Under the pieces are notes generated by a model. That model had not been told where the DNA came from, did not search any database, and saw only the letters and a list, made by a program, of their open reading frames with translations. Below are positions 24,201-36,006 of a stretch of 64,000 nt of DNA, one piece after another. The stretch comes from Syngnathus acus (Eukaryota > Chordata > Actinopteri > Syngnathiformes > Syngnathidae). Where the stretch lies: the NCBI RefSeq assembly GCF_901709675.1, contig NC_051097.1, positions 9,154,039 through 9,218,038 of the forward strand. Reading direction: 5' to 3'. Position numbers and translations under genes: made by a program. The number at the start of each line of letters is the position of its first letter. Within the stretch, counting starts at the first letter, position 1.

Positions 24201-27200
24201 TATGTAAGGATCATTCAGATCATTAAAAATAATTACATATATACACTTTTTTTTTTTTTTCCTTTCCAATCCCATCCTGTGCCCCTCCCTTATAGGAGTA
24301 TTGGAAGATCCAAGCAGTTTTTAAAATCCCACCTGAATACGGTGTGGTTCATTTTCAGTCTGAACGCGAAGGGGTGAGCAAGTCCTCCTAAATTTAGCAA
24401 CAAACTCAAACAACTTCAAGCTATGTTGGCAAGACTGAGGAGGCTGGCTTCATCGCAATGACCTACAGTAGCTCTGCCACCTGTCGTCCTGGTAACCAAA
24501 ACTGTACTCTGCAATTGCACCACATAGATCAGCCACTAAAAATGGCGTGTGACGTGGTTATTAAGTGTGCTGTAATTCTTTGGCTAGTTGGAGATGTCAG
24601 TAACAAAGTATAACCTGGCCTAAAAAGGCAGTAGGTAACATAACGTGCACCCATCCCATTAAAATGAAGTTCTGATTTGTGCACGGGCTCACAATAATCA
24701 AACCCAAATCATTAAAATCCCAGATTTGAGCTCATATATGTTTCATATGAGCGAAATTCCATGGCGAGGAACGCGCAAGTGCGCATGCAAGCGCCTTTTG
24801 TCTCATGCGCATCGGTCGAGTGTCTGTGCTCAAGTTAAACAATCCAGACGCGAGCGGCTCGCCTCCTCCATCATCCTCTCCACTTGAAGTAGGGAACGCA
24901 AACACAGCTGTCAACTGAGTCATCGCCACAAACATTCACAAAAATCCTGTGCTGAAAAGGAGCAGTGTTCACGCTCGTTATTATGATGAAAAATGTCATT
25001 TATCCTCTCCTCTTGTCCAAAGGCTGAACTATTCTATAAATCACATCTTATAATAGAAAATGCTTTGTAATTATTTTGAAGGCGGCTTGTAAAAAGAGGC
25101 AAATACCATCTCTATTGTTGCCATGGCGACCCAACTTTAGTAACTAAAATAGATGGACACCTCTCATGCTACGTTAGCGACGGAGCTAATGTTACTGTTC
25201 GGATTTGTGTGTGGTCTTTGTATGTGGTGAGCTGCTCACAGACTCAATGTTTATTTCAAGACATAAACAAATGTTTTGTTAGTGTTTAGCACATATTACA
25301 TATTCATGTTTTGGCATTTTTAGTGTCCCAATATGTCTTTGCAGGTTAACAGACTCTTGTGTATATCTCGATATATACCGTATTTTCCGCACTATAAGGC
25401 GCACCGGATTATAAGGCGCACCTTCAATGAATGGCCCATCTTAAAACTTTGTTCATATAGATGGCGCACCGGATTATAAGGCGCATAGAATAAATAACTC
25501 AACGTTGCTCGAACGTTAATGCAATCACAATATAGTAACACTCGAAATAGTGAAAACAATATCTCAATAACTCAACGTTGCTCAAACGTTAATATCACAC
25601 AACACACAAAATAAACGCGTAAAGCTTGCTTTAATAAATTAGTCCTCATCCACGAATCCATATTGGTCCATATATAAGGCGCACCGGATTATAAGGCGCA
25701 CCGTCTGCTTTTGAGAAAATTGGAGGTTTTAAGGTGCCCCTTATAGTGCGGAAAATACGGTAATCCTAAAAATATGGAAAAGTGTTGTCTTTACCTTAGC
25801 GCCATTGACGTCCCATTGACGGATGTGGGCGAGCAGACTCTGTGCGTAGGTCCGCAGGAGAAGCTCCGCTGCCTTGCGAAGCGTTCATCTCCGCAACAAA
25901 GAATTACTAGGAAGGCCCTCCGAAAAGCTCGGTTCAGGAAGGCGTACAGGAAAGGATTAAGGCCGGAGTTGATATAGCCCAGCCATAACCATGCCGTCCA
26001 CAACTGCCAGGGCACAGAGTAGTGAATGAAGGGGTCCACCACGTTGGTGATGAAAAACGGCGCCCAGCATAGGCAAAAGCAGCCCATAATAACCGCCAGG
26101 GTCTTTGCCGCCTTTGTCTCGACACGCATGCGGCTGTTGGCTACAGGAGCCGACTCCGGTAAGAAGGCTCCCTCAGCCGTTCTGAGGTGGTAATGGTCCG
26201 CCGGGTCCGAACACGTGGACGACCTCGCCGTGACGACGGGGGCGGGCGTCCCGGCGGCCGGAGCGGATCCGGCGCGTTGGAGGGTCTCGATCTGCCGCAC
26301 GTGGCTCATGGCGGTCACGTAGATGCGTTGGTAGGCGAGGACCATGAGGGCCAGAGGCACGTAGAAGGCCACCGTGGAGCAGATGAGAGCGTACGGACGG
26401 TTGACCAGAAAGACGCAGCTTGTGTCGTTGGAGCCACCTGGCGGGGTCCGCCTCTCTTCTATCTGGAAAAAAGGTGAGAATGAAATGCAGACAGATTGTG
26501 AGCTCCGTGAACGTCTGGTGGAACCCCCCCCCACCCCCAGCTAAACTGCACATTGGATGTTTCCCGAATGTTCGTTGAAATTAACTGGAATTTTCCGCCC
26601 ATTTGCAAGCCGGCATCTTACCCATAAAAGGTTTGTTATGATCGATGTCGGCTCACCGAGGTACACCGTGTCCCCGGAAAGCAAAGGTGAAACGTCTGCA
26701 CATCTTTTTACATTCTGCAAGTGCGCTCAAGCCAAAAAAGTGAATTTTGCCACCCATAAATCTCAGCGTGTGGCGAGACTTTGCTCGTGACGTATCATTG
26801 AACCGGACCTCCTCATGCCATGAGACTTTGCAATTTATATCCATTATTGCGGTAGCTCAATCCTGATACCTACGTAAATCGTTGTTGCGTCGCATAGAAC
26901 ACCAGCAACTGATTAAATCCTTTTTAGCTAAAATTGCACACAATTGAAGTGACTTTCCCTCCCCATTGTATGGCTGACCTAATTCTCCCCAGCGTTCCTG
27001 ACACGTATGTCGTTCGGGAGCAGCCCGTGGCTTAGGGGGAAAAAAAAAAAGCAGAGATGTGTATTTCATTAAACGTGGCTGAATGAATAAGTCCATCTCT
27101 GCCCTCCCCCCCAGGGATTTGCGCAGCTCATTTCAAGCTAGCTCTGAAATAACCTGGCCGCAAAAAAAAAAAAAACACGGGCGGACCAGCAGAAAAAAAA

Positions 27201-28276
27201 AGTCCGCTCAAGTGCTGTCATTGCTCGCAGCCAGTCAGCCTCCGCTGAGGACAAAATTGTTTTGTGATCACTGCATTACCGTGTCATTGTTGGAGGGATT
27301 GAAAATGTTATTAGAAAGATACAATATGAGGCTGCCGAGTTTTATGTTCCTTTTGCCCTCGCCGAAAGAACATCTTGCTCTTTAAGGAGGATATACCGAC
27401 TCTCGCTTGCTATATATTGACTTGACCTTGGATTGGGATTTTTTTTTTTTCCCTGCAAGAGTTGATGACCTCGTCTGAAGCAAAGTGTGCCAAGTGAGTG
27501 AGGACTTACTATATCCTCGATGCCAATGGCGTTCCAGCTTTGCATGATAGGTAGGAAGGAAATGAACGTGGGGATGAGCCAGCAGCCGCCGAGCATCACC
27601 GCTACTCGCAGAGGGGTCATCTTGTGTCGGTACACAAGAGGCTGGCAGCAAATAGCGTAATACCTGAAACACACGGCAAATGTCAGATGACCTCGTTTTC
27701 CTTTTGTTGACATACACAAAAAAACATCATTGACCTGTCCAGTGCAATGCAGCATAGATGTAAGATGGAAGCGGTGGTCAAGAGGACGTCCAGCGACGTG
27801 CGTACGAGACAGAATATCTCGCCGTATTTCCACACGCCGGTGGTCAGCTCGATGGCCGCAAAGGGCATCACCACCAACGCCACCAATAAGTCAGCAAAGG
27901 CCAGCGACACGATGAAGTAGTTGGTCTTTTTCTTCCTGGAAGGACGAGAAATCAAAGTTAAAACCTTTTTTACATTTATTTTATTTTGAAAGTCTCACCG
28001 CAAATGGCGATCCTTGCAGAGCGCCACCATGACCAACAGGTTGCCAAAAACCGTCATGATGATTATGATGGACAGCACAATGGTGAGCAGGATGTTTTCC
28101 AGTGACCTCAGGAACTCCTGCTGCTCCTCTTTGGGACTTTGATGTTCTGTATTTATCACACCGTCCTTCAAACTGTTTAAAAAAAAATCAAGCAATGTGA
28201 GTTTAAGTTACATTTTTTTTTTTTATATTATATTTTTTCAATGGTGCACTTACAGTGGAGGTGATACTGTGGCCAT
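17324..28276 (-). CDS. htr4: 5-hydroxytryptamine receptor 4 (Gs-coupled GPCR)
   Basis: Serotonin receptor that raises cAMP through Gs. Exons: 28254-28276 (ATG at 28276), 27999-28172, 27735-27935, 27510-27663, 25795-26462 and tail exon 17324-17417; all join in phase to 437 residues. Seven-helix marks: GNLLVMVA in TM1, SLAFADLL in TM2, amine-binding Asp in RTSLDVLL (about D115), [10 protein letters not shown] after TM3, [10 protein letters not shown] in TM6, [11 protein letters not shown] in TM7 and ILCC as a likely palmitoylation site. An N-glycosylation site (SNDTS) sits in loop 2. The third intracellular loop is about 29 residues longer than the human one. The tail exon ends [12 protein letters not shown], resembling the human 5-HT4(a) tail, which as I recall ends NDPESLESCF. 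The donor of exon 5 (AG then GTAAAG) contains an in-frame TAA, so reading through would end the protein at ALR. A 5' UTR acceptor lies near 28338. Confidence 0.93.
18287..18585. mobile_element. pair of inverted foldback microelements (Tc1/mariner-like ends)
   Basis: Two palindromes of about 65 bp lie at 18287-18351 and 18520-18585. Each begins ACTACCGTTCAAAAGTTTGG and ends with its complement. The short central spacer (AAAATTGTTTGGG versus its complement) shows the second copy is inverted relative to the first. The AT-rich DNA between them is TA-repeat-like. The end sequence is of the type seen on teleost Tc1/mariner-like elements. They could be two miniature insertions or the long ends of one 299-bp element. 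Confidence 0.6.
20542..20903 (-). repeat. tRNA-derived SINE (V-SINE-like), full length
   Basis: On the minus strand the element starts GGCGGCTCGGTGGCGCGCTG, followed by a tRNA-like box A (TGGCGCGCTGGG) and a perfect box B GGTTCGATTCC (complement at 20839-20849). The centre carries GTGTGGAGTTTGCATGTTCT, the conserved V-SINE core block, and the tail ends in GGATGG repeats. Flanks are 12-bp direct repeats ATATTATATTAT at 20530-20541 and 20904-20915, indicating LINE-driven insertion. Open frames across it are spurious. Confidence 0.85.
25378..25760. mobile_element. TA-flanked MITE, 383 bp
   Basis: Begins CCGTATTTTCCGCACTATAA and ends in its inverse (CTTATAGTGCGGAAAATACGG), with TA on each side (25376-25377 and 25761-25762). 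Internal GGCGCACCGGATTATAAGGC units repeat several times near both ends, so the ends carry sub-terminal repeats. There is no ORF. The right end is only about 35 bp from the splice donor of htr4 exon 5. A degenerate relative is at 54818-55046. Confidence 0.8.
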
Positions 28277-28988
28277 CACGGGTCATCTGCCTCGAGATCA
28301 GCTGAGGAGAGTGCTCTTCACCCCATCCTGCTGACCTGTCAAAACATTTTACTATCTATAAAAAATCATTTATAAGAAAGAATTTAGAAATATTCCAAAT
28401 TAAATATGTGTGGGGAAATGTTATTTCAGATTTATAGCAACAAAAGAAAAGGACGGAAAGTAACAGATTTTGAGGCGAGATCCAATCTACAGAAATAGTC
28501 TCGTTTCAGTCTAGTAAACCAACAGAGACGTTTCGCGTCGGTGTTTCCTCCTCTGATGTCTTCTGTTGACAAAATACGTTACACCCCCTGAGAGAGAATG
28601 AGGAAGTACGATAAAACGCGAACTGCTCGGAAGCACAGGGCAGATCACTCACATGCGTAACCTCAATAAAGTCATTTAGAGATTTTCATGTCCCCCTTTG
28701 TGTCACGAGTTACAAGCAGGATTTTTGGCTTTGTGCTGGTAGTTCAGGCAGAGTGTTTGTTCATCTGCCTTATCGCATTTAAACACCTATTATGACTTTG
28801 TCTGTGTCATTTTTTTATGATCTTTGTGAGGTGTTATCACCCTCACGTGTCAACATTAAGCCCTCAAAGTGACAGACGGTGATCCTTACTTCCTGCAGAT
28901 AAAACTCTATTGTCGTATTACTATCTTGCTCTACTTGAGACAGACGGGGTTCACCATTAGGACTTGGCCCTGGTGTAAGTTGGACAAC

Positions 28989-29496
28989 GGTACAGTTGGG
29001 CCTGACCAATTTGGATGTTTTTTTTTTTGGCCGATGTCATCGCCGATATTTGAAAACCGAATAATCGGCTGATTAATTCTGAAAATACATACCGAATATA
29101 TTAATTTATTATTTTCGTCACTTCTAACAAATAATTAAAAGTAAAACATTTGACTTTAACAATACTTTTTTCATTTTTTTTTTAATTTTAAACAGAAGGA
29201 AATTTAAGGACAAAATACTAAGTTAGTAAATAAGTAAATAAAAACATTAAATTATTAAACTAAAATAAAATCAAAAATTCAGGACAAAAAAGTTAGTAAA
29301 TAAGTAACCAAAAGCATTAAATTATTTAACTAAAATCGAATTAATCAATTAATACATTAGTTTAAAATCTTAGCAATGCACCGTAAACAAAAGCTGGACA
29401 AACAAAACAAAGTGAAATTCAATATCAGCCTAATAGAATAATCAACCAAATTTGGGAAATCGACAAAACGATTAATCGGTCGGCCCTTCGGTACCC
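28989..29496. repeat. AT-rich element with degenerate inverted ends
   Basis: The left end (GGTACAGTTGGGCCTGACC) and the inverse of the right end (GGTCGGCCCTTCGGTACC) are imperfect inverted repeats. Inside, AATCGGCTGATTAAT and GATTAATCGGTCGG echo each other, and two AAGTTAGTAAATAAGTAA tracts repeat. Probably an old non-autonomous DNA transposon; the family is not identified. Confidence 0.4.
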
Positions 29497-29685
29497 CTAC
29501 TCTTGGTCAGAAATCATTGGGCTCTTTTACGCAGTCATTGTATCGCTGCCTTTTAATTACACACACATCAGGCGTTAAAGAACAAACATGTCAGAAAATA
29601 TGGGATGGCGAGAGGATGACAAGAAGAAAGTGAGATTTCTCGTGGGATGTTCAGAGAGGGAAGTGTCTTTTCACAGCTCGCCATT

Positions 29686-29707
29686 TGTGTGTGTGTGTGT
29701 GTGTGTG
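29686..29707. repeat. (TG)n microsatellite
   Basis: About eleven TG units. Simple repeat in the region upstream of htr4. Confidence 0.9.
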
Positions 29708-32700
29708 ACTGACACAAAACCGAGGTGAGGAGAGGAGTGAGAGATTTTTTTCCTTCCTTTCAGCCCATGTTGAACTCCATTTCTTTCCTGAACGCCGCAC
29801 CTTCGATTCAAGGTGGCGCCGTTCAGCCGTTGCATTATTCAGGGCAAAATTGAACCCCCGTCGATGCAACAAATTACAATTTTGTCATTATGCAGCTGCA
29901 GGTTGGGTAGAATCAGCACAAGGAAAAACAGTATGCTCGCTTCTGTAGACTCTCTTCATCTTTCCCATTGACAGAAAATACACCACTGGAGCAAAAAAAA
30001 AAAAACAATCAGCTCATATACCTCCTGTGAAGCCATTAGAAAAAGCTAATCGGTTTTCACATCAATGAAAATGTGGAAATTAAAAATTGAGCCGTGGCCG
30101 TGCAACGCTATAATTGCACCGTGCTAGAGAGTTTGGCGACATGTGACTCATTTCATTTCTGAGCGAGAAGTGGCTTGGGGTTATAATTCAAAGCCCATTT
30201 GATTCCCATCAAGAGAAACGAGTTTTCTTTTTCTTTTTTTGTGCTCCACACGTGATGGTCACATGGTACAATCATGTTCCGGACAACATCCCATGACTTG
30301 TGTATAGTGATACAGAAACATTTAGAACATCCAACTCAAACATCACAACTCACATGATCACTTGTGAAAATCTTTGACCAGTGCGTTTTGATGCATATTG
30401 GAGAAGATTCTGATCCGGTTTCCAAGGAGACTGTGAGGACTGTGTTCAACGCTATATCCCTCTTGTCATCTTAAATGTTTGTGAGGAAGACAAAATAATG
30501 CTAGTATAGATGATATAAATGGAAGAGGCACATTAATGGATGTGATAATGTGCTTCAATGTGTATGCTGCAAAGTGAGTCAGAATGCTGGTTATCAACAT
30601 TTATTTCACATTGGGACCAGACATTTCTTGTAAAACATAGCCTGGGGCCTATTCAAATATTTAAGTCTAATTTAATTCATTACATTAATTATCATCCCTT
30701 AAGGGGACTATTTGTGTTGCATAGGACCCAATCGCACGCAAATGTCTTCAGGCACCTCAGCCAAATCCGCCAGCGCCACAATTTTGACCTACTCTGAGAT
30801 GGTCTAAGGTCAAGCCTACTTTCAGTCACCAAATTGTCAAAAAAAACCCACAGATGCCCAGCAAATTTCCCATCGCGGTAAACGAGAGAAAAATCAAGAT
30901 GCCTCAGCTTTAAGGCTGAGCCCACGCATGTGTGTTAACAAAATACCAAAATGTGGTTTGTTTGGAATAACATGAGGGTAAGAAACCCCTAGACATTAAG
31001 TAGCTTTAATGTCCAATCCTCAGTGGACAACTGGGCCGTATTGCCTAGGACCGATATTACATTCCATGGAGTATCTACGGGGAATATGTTCATTAATGGA
31101 CACAAAAGTCCGCAACTAGCTGGGAAAATAAATTTCAAATAAAAAAAAAACGGCCGTGTATATGTGAGCCCACATAAGCTCGTAGATGTGGCGTGTGATG
31201 CGCAAACAGGACAGTTAATGCCCGTGTAACAAGCAGCTGAATAAGCAGGCGGCATTTGGAAACACTTTAGCCTGCCTAAAGACCATATTTGGCAGCTGTC
31301 ATATCGAAAAATATCAGTAATCACCCCCCCCCCCCCCTCCAACCAGCCCCTCCCCTCCCTGTTGCGTTCTCTGGAGGGACAGGATTTTCTGAAACGCCAT
31401 TCCGTGAATGTTCCCTAGGTTATAAATCTCTAAGCTAATCTTGGCATCTGCTAAAATTAAACCAGTCAAAATGTGATCCATTAATTACGGTTTTGTTCCT
31501 CTCAGTTTGATAGTGCTGCTGTGCCGATTTTAGACAGCTGGGAGGGTTTGCGATCAGCCGTTGACACAGGTGGAATATTCACACAGTGGCCTTAATGCTA
31601 GCTAGGCGAGAAAAGTATTCGTCAGAAAGCAACACAATTCTTAGCAGACAGAGTGATTTATTGAATTCAAAATAATCCAATCTCTCATGAGTTCTATTCA
31701 TATCCACAGTACAAACACGATTTTTGATAAGGTAAAAATGTGAGCAAAGATATAATTTCCCGTGCAAATGGATTTGTTTGACTACTTACGTAATGCAGTG
31801 GCAATGTCGGGGGAAAAATGACATCCAACAGCTCTTTTCCTCCATTTGTTCGTATTTGCCGAGCACTCTGAGCTCCAAATGCATTTTCAGCAGTTGATGA
31901 TCCACATTTATTTTCAATTTTGCCATCTCGAGGCGTCAACAAAATACAACTGGTTCGCGAAACAATTTTGAAGCTTCATTATCCCATCACTACTCTCAAT
32001 CAAGTTGTCCCAAATGTGCATATTCATGAAGCCACTTTTTTTTCTTCACAGGGTTTGACTTTTCCATGCTTTCTCCACAAAGTAGTCATGAACGTGCATA
32101 TTCTCCTGTGTTACTCATGCATGAATGGAGCTACATGAAACGTCCCTCAAAGTGAAAGGAGCGAGTCTGATGAATAAAGCAGTAAGGCTGCCGGTATAAT
32201 GTCAAGTGAGAGGGTAATTGAGCGTGCAGAGATTGTCACATTATGGTCACGGCCGCACTGGATGGGCTCGGAATGAATGGAAAATAATGACGACATAAAT
32301 ACACACTGCGGGAAGTCAAGCAAGGATCAGCCATTTTTGTTTGGTCAACAAAGTAGTCGTTGGTCAGCAACTCAAAAAAAAAAAGATATCAGATGTCAAT
32401 TGGGTAATCCAAAGAAAATAATTGCGAATGATGGTGGAATCATTTTAAGAGCTTTAAAGAATTACCCGAAAAGAGCGACTATGACATCAGCAATAACCTC
32501 CAGAAGGCAGGAAGATTAGGAAGCAATTTGCCCAAAAAGTACACGAACCAGCCTCAAAATGAAAGATTAACCAGTGATTGAAAGGCTGACAAAGAAAGGA
32601 TGTGATTGTGATGTTCCCCAACACACAAGCTCATTTGTAAAATCCAGCGTAGGTTCTGTCATGGCTTGGCAGAAATTCTTTAATTCATTAAATTAACCCC

Positions 32701-34020
32701 ATTTTGTTTGGTCATTTATGTGAAACAATAACTTGCCTCAGCCTGAGGTGATGAGAGCAATTAGACAAGACACACCTAGAAAGTCCTCTGAGCGGTTGTA
32801 AAATAAACAAATTTAGCATGTGTACACAGACTGGCGAAAAGTACAGACTGTACAAAATCGTGTACTCGTTTTCTCAAATGATTGTGGTTTATTTTACAAT
32901 CATAGCTGTATTTCCACATGGACAAATAACATAAAAATAACAAATCTATTTGAGAAATATATTTTGAATTTAAATAATTGTTTTTATTTAAAATGACCAC
33001 GAACCATTTCCCAAACAAATCTAAAACAAAATCACTTTTAAAGGCAGCAGACAAGAAGATTTTATTTGAGCAGCTTGGTTGAAATCTTACCTTTCTCCCT
33101 TAGAACCAGGTCAGTGATTTAAATGACATTACACTAATGTCTGTGGCTATTTAATGCTTATGTAGCTGTGGACATCGACAGGTAGGGTGATGTCATGATA
33201 ATGAATAAGCAGGTCAAGGAGCTGCAGATGGGACCCAAATTACCTTAATAGACACTAAGTGGGTTTCTCCCTACTGCAGGTACCATCAGATGATATTTAA
33301 TATCTGAACTAAGAGGACATCATTTAAATCTTACTACCTCATGCTTCCTTATGACATCTTTATGGGACCTTCCTTGAACTTTTGATTATTTAGTATATTA
33401 CTTTTTACTTTTATCACCACAAGCTTGCGCAATTCCAGCATCCCATGAGCGGTTTGCAAATAACACACACACACAAAAAAGAAATTTCTACAAAAAAAAA
33501 AAAACATTGGGGAATATCTGGATTGTCTCCAACGCACACGTTTCAAAAATTCCTTTTGCGCACATGGTTAGCCATCCAAACATCAACTAAGTCCATAACA
33601 GAAGTTAAAAAAAAAAAAAAAAGGTTAGAGAGTCCTCTACTTGGAGCGCATTAATCTCCGCTCATGTGCACCATTGCACTTGGCTTTCTCGGGAGCTATC
33701 TACTACCTGCATGACAAATATCGGACACACCTGTCCGCCTGATTCACCCGCATCTTCCCTCTACGTTTGTGTTAAACGGAAAAAGCCAATAACACCAACA
33801 ACACCTCTGCGCGCATACATTTTAAAGGTCATGCATGATTTGTATTTAAAAAAAAATAAAAAATCAGCAATAATAATAAGAGTGGACAGAGTACCTGCAG
33901 AATCGTTGAAATTGACGGACGAAACAAGAGTTCTACAAAACTTCATGATTGGTTTGGAAATGATTGCCTAATTAATTAAGACCCCAGACCCACTTAAAGA
34001 ACGTCCGGTCAGTAACTCAC

Positions 34021-34118
34021 CCGAGTCAGGCACTTTGCCTCCCTTCCTCCGATCCAGTTTTGTAGTGATGCTCTCATACTCCTGCAGGATCCTCCTCAAC
34101 CGGCAACCCGGTGGAGGA
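34021..34118 (-). other. candidate coding exon, unassigned
   Basis: An open minus-strand frame runs from an acceptor-like TTTCAG (about 34119-34124) to a good donor (CTCGG followed by GTGAGT) at 34021. It contains RRILQEYESITTKLDRR and KGGKVPDSG, with coding-like composition. A second possible acceptor is CTGCAG just above 34081. It lies 3' of inip and 5.7 kb upstream of htr4 on the same strand. It could be an htr4 5' exon, part of an unrecognised gene, or chance. I do not recognise the peptide. Confidence 0.3.
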
Positions 34119-34343
34119 CTGAAATGACTCTTGACACAGAGAGGGAGACAGAAAGTGAGACAGACAAAGTGAGAGAGCGGGGGGTGTGGCGGATGGACTG
34201 AAAGGTGGACCCGTGTGAGCGCAACGCTGCCACCAAGTGGACGTTTAGAGGTGTGACCACATTCGAGCACCACCTAAAAAATAACTTACCTCCGAGTACC
34301 CTGCACAAAAAATAATCAAACTCAGTCAATTCCGTTTTAATAT

Positions 34344-34349
34344 TTTATT
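34344..34349 (-). other. candidate inip poly(A) signal
   Basis: Plus-strand TTTATT reads AATAAA on the minus strand, about 225 bp beyond the inip stop codon, a normal distance for a compact fish gene. Confidence 0.5.
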
Positions 34350-34573
34350 TTGTAAACAGCATCAAAAATAATTCAATTAGGAAAGACAAAATCATGCACC
34401 AAGATATGCATACACAGTATACATCATAAAATCCCAGCGTTAAAAATTATTGGGATGTTTTTTCTTTGCCAAATAACTGCAATGGATTCCAACTCCAGAT
34501 TGTTGCCAGGATACAAATGTGCCCACATTTGTAAGATCTTGAAAAGGAATCTTGGAACAGGGTGACTCAGGGG

Positions 34574-35366
34574 TCATGACTCTGGCTCCAGGCGTGGAAG
34601 CACGGGGAGGATCAGGTTACCAAATGACGAGTCCTGAGTGATGAAGAAGCCTGACGAGTGTGCGTGTGCGTGCTGCGGGAAAAGACACAGTTTAGCAAAT
34701 CACTTCCAACATTTTATGAAGCGGTGAGCTGTACCTGCAAGGCCGCTTTCTGCTGGGCAACAATATGCTGCTGCTCTGCACTATCCCGGAAGTCCTTCAT
34801 GTTGTGACGGGCTATTGAAATGCTGTGGAGTGAATGGAAGAGAGCCTCTTAGAAATCTTTAAATCATCTGACAGTGTCAATAAAAAAAACAATCACGAGT
34901 GAGAGTAAACTGGATGCATTTGTGTAGATGTGTAGAAATCTCCATGGTTGTGACTTTGGTGGCCATTGTCCTGCTACCTGGCTCCAGGAGTGCTGGACTG
35001 ATTCTGCATCAGCCGCTCCCTCTCTTTCTCCAGCTCGGCCAGGATTTGTACTCGGGCCTTGTTTTGGAACACTGCGTTGGGGTAGAGGAACAAGCAATGC
35101 AAATTAGCACCACTGAGCACTACTAATACACATCGAGCACTGCAAGGCAAATATTAAAATTAATTAATTGGGATGAGAAACAAATCTATTGATTGTCTGT
35201 AGCGTAAGAGGTGACTTGGTCGCTATAATGGGGTTAAGATCTGCCACTTTCAAGCAACTGCTATCCAGATAATGACAGTGCGCCTCGTAGAGACGCAACG
35301 TAACGACACGGAGCTAAAACATTAAAAAAAAAAACACTTACCTGGTCCTGAAGGAGTGGTAGTCAT
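34574..35366 (-). CDS. inip: SOSS complex subunit C (INIP)
   Basis: Small nuclear subunit of the SOSS single-stranded-DNA-binding complex, which acts with hSSB1 and INTS3 homologues in double-strand break repair and checkpoint signalling. Four exons join in phase: 35342-35366, 34978-35071, 34735-34822 and 34574-34672, giving 101 residues (human 104). Diagnostic blocks are FQNKARVQILAELEKER, LMQNQSS, MKDFRDSAEQQHIVAQQ and the C-terminal HAHAHSSGFFITQDSSFGNL followed by ILPVLPRLEPES, almost identical to human. The basic/acidic helix in exon 2 is family-typical. Introns are 155-270 bp. It is divergent from snx30 with start codons 640 bp apart, and INIP and SNX30 are also neighbours on human 9q32. 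Confidence 0.95.
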
Positions 35367-36006
35367 GTCCCCGACGACAAAATAGAGACAAATAGTGGAT
35401 TTATGTGGTACTTTTGTTTGTCTTGTCCAGCCGATGCTGCGGGTTGGTGAACGCTGTAGTTGTAGGCTGATTTTGGGAAGCCCCATGAGGTGTCTTTGCT
35501 GATGCCTGATATAAAATACTTAAAAAGGTATATCTACTTATATTTGAAAAACAAAAATATATTTACATTATTTGTACATACATAGATATCCGATATATAT
35601 CCTAAAACAATATTATAAACATTGTGTGCATTAAAATGTTACATTAATGAGTTTGTAAAAATCTTATATTTTCAATTCGGTCTTTGCCTTAATGCTTGCG
35701 TTTTAATGTGCGTAACTACCCTAAGCACAATTGTTTTTATTGCATATTTTACAAATGCTTAAGCGCATGTTAGATGTCCTGTTGTCACGCACAATGTTTA
35801 CTTCCGGGTTTTCAGAGCTTTAACCTCCGCATCTGCGCCGTAGCTGTCAGCTGACTATTATGACCAAATAGCGGCTCGGAAAATCCGTCCCTTACTAGAA
35901 GACGAACAGAAAATATTTTCGCCTGTCCGTGCAAACGCCAGTTGCAGCCGGAGACTGGACAGTCGCTAACCTCGACTTGCAGGCGAGCCCCCGCGCCTGC
36001 CGTACG
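35367..36006. promoter_or_regulatory. shared divergent promoter inip/snx30
   Basis: 640 bp between two head-to-head start codons. The snx30 side (35800-36006) is GC- and CpG-rich and holds an ETS-type ACTTCCGGG at 35800-35808, common in housekeeping divergent promoters. The middle (35500-35760) is AT-rich. An upstream in-frame ATG at 35929 could extend snx30 by 26 residues. Bidirectional activity is inferred from layout. Confidence 0.5.

Larger units (their letters stand above)
17418..25794. other. large htr4 intron before the tail exon
   Basis: This 8.4-kb stretch separates htr4 exon 5 from its tail exon. It contains foldback microelements (18287-18585), a (TA)n run at about 18256-18287, a V-SINE-like SINE (20542-20903) and a TA-flanked MITE (25378-25760). 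In vertebrates this interval can hold alternative tail exons. I did not recognise any here, but very short tail exons are hard to see by eye. An X-box-like GTTGCCATGGCGAC is at 25117-25130. Confidence 0.5.
28277..34343. other. htr4 upstream / intergenic region
   Basis: Six kilobases without a recognised protein-coding gene except one unassigned candidate exon at 34021-34118. The end nearest 28277 should include htr4 5' UTR (acceptor near 28338). Contents: a repeat with degenerate inverted ends at 28989-29496, a (TG)n microsatellite at 29686-29707, a C-run near 31324-31337, a fragment of the GAAGCTTC repeat near 31965-31995, and several homopolymers. Many short open frames exist on both strands, none convincing. 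Confidence 0.45.
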
